NCBI GenBank assembly: GCA_021014945.1
Contig: MU266408.1
Coordinates: 47,009-111,008, forward strand
DNA length: 64,000 nucleotides
Direction of reading: 5' to 3'
From: Leucogyrophana mollusca
Lineage: Eukaryota; Basidiomycota; Agaricomycetes; Boletales
Shown: positions 60,223 through 64,000 of the stretch, one piece after another
Numbering within the stretch: position 1 is the stretch's first letter
How the letters are laid out: each line of letters opens with the position of its first letter
The notes under the pieces: model-generated
What the model saw: only the letters and a program-made list of their open reading frames with translations
Databases searched by the model: none
What the model was told of the DNA's origin: nothing
Position numbers and translations under genes: made by a program

Positions 60223-61572
60223 TCAAGGGGTAGTCACAGCGTCGTCAACGTTCAGAGGTGGCATGACTGTGGGCAACTCGGAGGGAGAGTCGTCTTCTTC
60301 AATCCATATATCGGTACTGACGTGAATAGTGTCGGTGGTCCGCGACGAACCTGCCATAGTATCAGGCATGCGTTGCGTATTTGTTATCGTTTTGCACCCC
60401 TGTATAAACAGTTGTGTTCACAATTAAATAACAGCGGATGGTCACGACTCACGCAGATAGACAGCACAGAGAGAGTCCAGCTTTATGTGAGAAAGTCTAT
60501 CAGCGGAGATTCACGGTATTCACAGCAACACTCACTAAAATATTATATCGCCGTATCCATTTCCAACTATAGCATAAATAAGACCCATCAATAGAAGAGC
60601 TGCAGACAGCGCATTCAGGAAACCATGAGGGTTCCACAGTCATACATGATACGCACAGAAGATGACCAAGAATATCAAAGTCGCGTCCCTCATGACTAGG
60701 AGGTACAAGGGAGCTTTCCCCCAGCGTTTGTGACGCCCGGCACGGCGCTTAATGAGCAGGAGGGCAACTATGGTAGTCTGTGTCACTATTGACGCAGTAC
60801 TGAAAGAGAGCGTTGGATGAGCAACGAGACATTAAGCTGGAAACTTACACGAAGAATATTGCACCGATTGGAGGCTTCTTGAAAAAGCACAGCTGGTTGA
60901 GCCCTTGGTCGGGTATGACCATCTTGGCACCGAATACCATGCAGCTCACTTCGAGTACTATGAGCAGGAAAAGTGCACCCGCAATCTTTAGGCTACGCTT
61001 CCACAAGAGGTAGACTATCGGCCGTCATTGTGAATGGGGGTCGAAAATCGAACCTGCCACATACCTCGTAGCATGAGAAGTCCTTCCACGAGCGTCGTCA
61101 TCGTCTGGCATACTATACCCTGGTATACAAGCCAGAGCTTGCAATGCGTGATATCAATAGGCACATGGGTTTCCATCCGTAGCGCGAAGAGAAAGTTGAA
61201 TCTGTGGACGACGTCAGCGACGGCTACTTAAACCTTATCATTCCTTACATTTGGAAGCCTATCCCTCCGTATCTCAAAAAGAGATAGCTGGATTTATAAA
61301 GTGCTTGGCGCGGTGTCCTGCGAGGACTAGAGGAGATTACTGTATCGGTGGGTGCGTTTTGGTTGCTGGATGAAAGTGCCACCTGTGTTCCCCAGATCAG
61401 AGAGACCTCGTCGTCGAAATTGACCACCCAGTCCCACAGCACAAGTACCAATGCTACGCCTGTGGACAGTCAGGGGATTAATGTTTCAGACATAGTTTCC
61501 ACTCGTACATGCATTGAAACTCGTGACACGCGAAACCCAGAAGTCGTCGACTGTCAACTCTGAGCTCGACAT
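60223..61572 (-). CDS. DUF6533-type multi-helix membrane protein, function unknown
   Basis: Basidiomycete family of about seven membrane helices with no known role. Exons: 61572-61509, 61459-61249, 61201-61065, 61014-60849, 60799-60657, 60566-60536, 60480-60453 and 60399-60223; phases fit, 318 aa. The family start is clear: LVLVLWDWVVNFDDEVSLIW, then LYKSSYLFLRYGGIGFQ. Later helices include LWLVYQGIVCQTMTTLVEG and IAGALFLLIVLEVSCMVF. The tail is Ser/Thr/Asp-rich (TDIWIEEDDSPSELPTVM). The second exon keeps about 23 residues between IWGTQ and LYKSSY that look like a former intron read through in frame (length divisible by three, no stop). Two exons have only 31 and 28 bases. Confidence 0.78.
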
Positions 61573-63010
61573 GACATCGCCAACGATGTCGAGAGACAGC
61601 CAGATGGTCAACAGTTTGGCGAATTGTTCCAGATCGCGGACTACAAAAGAGCGCGTCGGGGTTTAGACCACTAGCAGGTGGAACCAGAAATGCGGGAAAG
61701 CAATTTATGGCGGTAAGAAAGGTGAAGATATGTGCGCCCAAATGTGTCGCAAGGGTGGCTTGGAGCTGAGAATATCGCACGCTATGAACATGTGAGATCA
61801 AACTTCAAGGGTCGTGAACCTTTCAGCCTTCGCATTACACGTAAAAGCATGCCCACCGAGTCCGGGACCTGAAATTTCGCCGATCGACCTAGAAGAACAG
61901 GTAATGGGCCCCACAAACACTATTGTAATCGTAATCCATGCTCGATTTACCAGGTTCATTGACCTAGCGGCTGCTCTAACCGGCGGCACGCCGTTGCGGA
62001 TGTTACCAAGTGGGCGTTGCGGTGATCGTGTATGTCACTATCCTCGTCACGTCGTGACCTGTGTTTATAGAAGCCTTCCAGTGGGATCTGCAGTGCTCGA
62101 AGTTCATTCTGACATTCTTTTCTTCTCTTCCTGATGCTAAAATATTTTCTCGGCCCCGAAGACGCTCCCATAATGAATTTCGTGAATCGAGGTGGTTCCT
62201 CCTTCAACGAAACCTTGCCCGCCTCCCAAAAGATCGGCCCCCTGGCGTAGCACCAGGGGTCACATAAATAGAGTTTCCGGCGCGGTCGGGCCGTGAAGAC
62301 AGGCTGCAACAGGGTCCAGCACGCACATCACTACTGGGCCCGGGCTCTCCTTGGGAGTCCACAAAGCGACAGCGACCTCAAAGGAATTCCGGAATTTTGT
62401 GCACCCTGCAGCCTCTACATCTAACACATACCATCGATGAAAATTCCAGATCATTCCCAGCTCAAGCCAATCGATTGTCCGATGCCAACATTGATCCTCC
62501 CGTCCGCAGTTGCTGCACAAGATCAGGTTCTGACGGAATCCCGGACAGGCTAAAGCTCGAGCATAAGATGAGCCCGAGGAGGCTTAAACACGTGAATCAG
62601 GATCAAGGTAATCACTGGCCCCACTAGGTGCTCGAGCACTCACGCATCAGCACCTGATTTTCGGACTGAGGCATCCCGTAAGGATTGACAACCGCGAACT
62701 GGCGCCCTGACGCTTCTGAGTTCGAGGACTCGGCAGGGAACACAGTAAGTATTGCCAACTAGCAGGATGCACCCATGGGCCAAGATGAGTCTAGCGCATG
62801 TCGCTTGGGGGCCTCGATCCCCAGTGCATGTGGTATGTCGTGCGGGATCAACCAGGCGCAGTGTGGACCACATACCGACTTATAAGCGATATAATATTTC
62901 CGCGCCGGATGCAACATAACCGTTATAAAGGAGACGGTTGTGGATTCAGCAGTTCTATAGCTCATAATCCAGCCATCGTCTTCAAGCACAACTCACCACT
63001 GCAATCAGAA
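61573..63010. other. Intergenic region, nothing recognised
   Basis: About 1.4 kb. ORFs on both strands are short and without known motifs. Confidence 0.5.
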
Positions 63011-63609
63011 ATGTTACCTCGCGTCCTATTCGTCCTGCCCTTCGCCCTCTTCGCCCTGGCCAAGGAGTGCAAGACCAAAGACGTTATGTGCTGTAACAGT
63101 CTTCAGGATGTACGTTGACCTTGAGCCTTTATTTGTTAACCAAGTAACTTGGGGTACCGCGCAGGCTCACCATATAGAAAACGTCTTGGAATCGATTGGA
63201 ATTATTGACGTCATTACCAATTTCAAGAAGAAAGTCGCGCTTCAATGCCAAAAAGCTGCTACCTTGAAGGATGGGACTCGTCGTTGCTTCGAGCACCAAG
63301 TGGCAGTCTGCTGCCCAGACGATGACTTATACGTGCGTCGTGCTTGGCATGCTATCTGGTGCAATCGATGCGATGTTCCTGTAGGGTGGCTTGATCCGGA
63401 CGAACTGCGATCATATCGTTCTCCAACCGTAGGATTCAGTCATCGATGTTGATTTTGGCAAGGGATGCATTAGAAAACATCTCGGGGGATTTAGAAATGT
63501 GAATTGTTCAATACTTTGTAGACTTTGGGCTTTGCGGGCGGTCGTGGGTCAACGGTATCACAAAATGACTTACTACAGTGGTCTCGCGTTTGAAAGCAGG
63601 GTTTCTTGA
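63011..63609 (+). CDS. Small secreted eight-cysteine protein, hydrophobin-like
   Basis: Exons 63011-63109, 63165-63332 and 63433-63609 join in phase, 147 aa. A signal peptide (MLPRVLFVLPFALFALA) is followed by cysteines in the hydrophobin order C-CC-C-C-CC-C: ECKTKDVMCC, LQCQ, RRCF, AVCC and KGC, with spacings x6, x33, x12, x7 and about x18. Hydrophobins coat hyphae and spores with an amphipathic film. Against a standard hydrophobin: the chain between cysteines is charged (TNFKKKVALQ, LKDGTRR), and about 40 residues with further cysteines follow the eighth. The third exon is the least certain part, so the C-terminus may be wrong. Confidence 0.55.
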
Positions 63610-64000
63610 AATATTGTCCCATTGAGACAGGACCTGACCTTGTTCGCGTATCTGGAGTCTGTAGTCCCCTGTTACCCCTCCGAAGTATCTCGGTTCCCAA
63701 AAATTGTGCTTCTTTGAAGTCCGGACGAATGCCGTGAGATTACGGTAAGCGTCCCCCAAGCACTCCGGGCAGTCTTTCAGTGGTGCATAATGATAATTCC
63801 AAATTGATGAGTACAGCGCACACACCAAGTAAGCAGCTTCAGCGTCGTGGAAAATGTCTGTGCAGACGAAGCCAACAACTAATGGGCGCAACTGTGTTAT
63901 GGTACGTCTTTCCTTCTTTTATTCACATCATCACACTTTGCGTGCTCGAGTTCTTGCTCGATGTGCACGTTAAAATAGAACCCATCACTCTCAATGTATA
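63610..64000. other. Right edge, possible unrecognised exon on the minus strand
   Basis: A minus-strand ORF from 63891 to 63508 contains YLVCALYSSIWNYHYAPLKD and WEPRYFGG and might be an exon of a gene, but it overlaps the hydrophobin-like gene and no family is recognised. Confidence 0.25.

Overview
The window is a 64 kb piece of nuclear chromosome from a filamentous basidiomycete, most likely an agaricomycete. The genes are dense and cut by many 45-65 nt GT-AG introns. Several proteins belong to families I know mainly from mushroom-forming fungi: a DUF6533-type membrane protein, an F-box/LRR protein of the usual mushroom type, an etherase-related glutathione transferase, IRG-like coiled-coil GTPases and an HNH_2-type protein. 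Exon models were built by hand from splice sites and checked for phase. For most genes every junction keeps frame and the protein length fits its family.

Left part (1-20 kb): the 3' end of a carnitine acetyltransferase and a Mn superoxide dismutase (SOD), then three paralogous MATH-like/BTB proteins (A, B and C, all on the minus strand) and an F-box protein. A 16-exon S9 serine peptidase sits between BTB genes A and B. This stretch is shaped by segmental duplication. A truncated copy of the SOD 3' end lies beyond BTB gene B exactly as the real SOD lies beyond BTB gene A. BTB exon relics occur at 5568-5620 (inverted) and 14780-14907. A long non-coding block is present twice (about 5650-7060 and 14525-15440).

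Middle part (20-48 kb): RNA cytidine acetyltransferase (Kre33/NAT10), a JEN-type carboxylate transporter, a GFA-domain enzyme, a large membrane protein of unknown role, the mitochondrial GTP/GDP carrier GGC1, two IRG-like GTPases with long coiled coils plus a remnant of a third, an HNH_2-type protein, a one-exon acidic protein with a cysteine cluster, and URC1 (uracil catabolism).

Right part (48-64 kb): a full-length Dicer divergent from a voltage-gated K+ channel, a secreted GH1 beta-glucosidase, an etherase-related glutathione transferase, a DUF6533-type membrane protein, and a small secreted eight-cysteine, hydrophobin-like protein at the edge.

The genes do not form one pathway. Themes that recur are probable ubiquitin-ligase adaptors (three BTB proteins and one F-box protein on one strand in 17 kb), acetyl/carboxylate metabolism, and lineage-specific duplicated families. 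The strongest leads are the BTB duplication with its relics and GC-AG introns, the IRG-like GTPase pair of which only one carries an N-myristoylation signal, and the very small exons (11-31 nt) that encode critical parts of the K+ channel and three transporters or membrane proteins. No CRISPR array, rRNA, convincing tRNA or intact transposon was seen.
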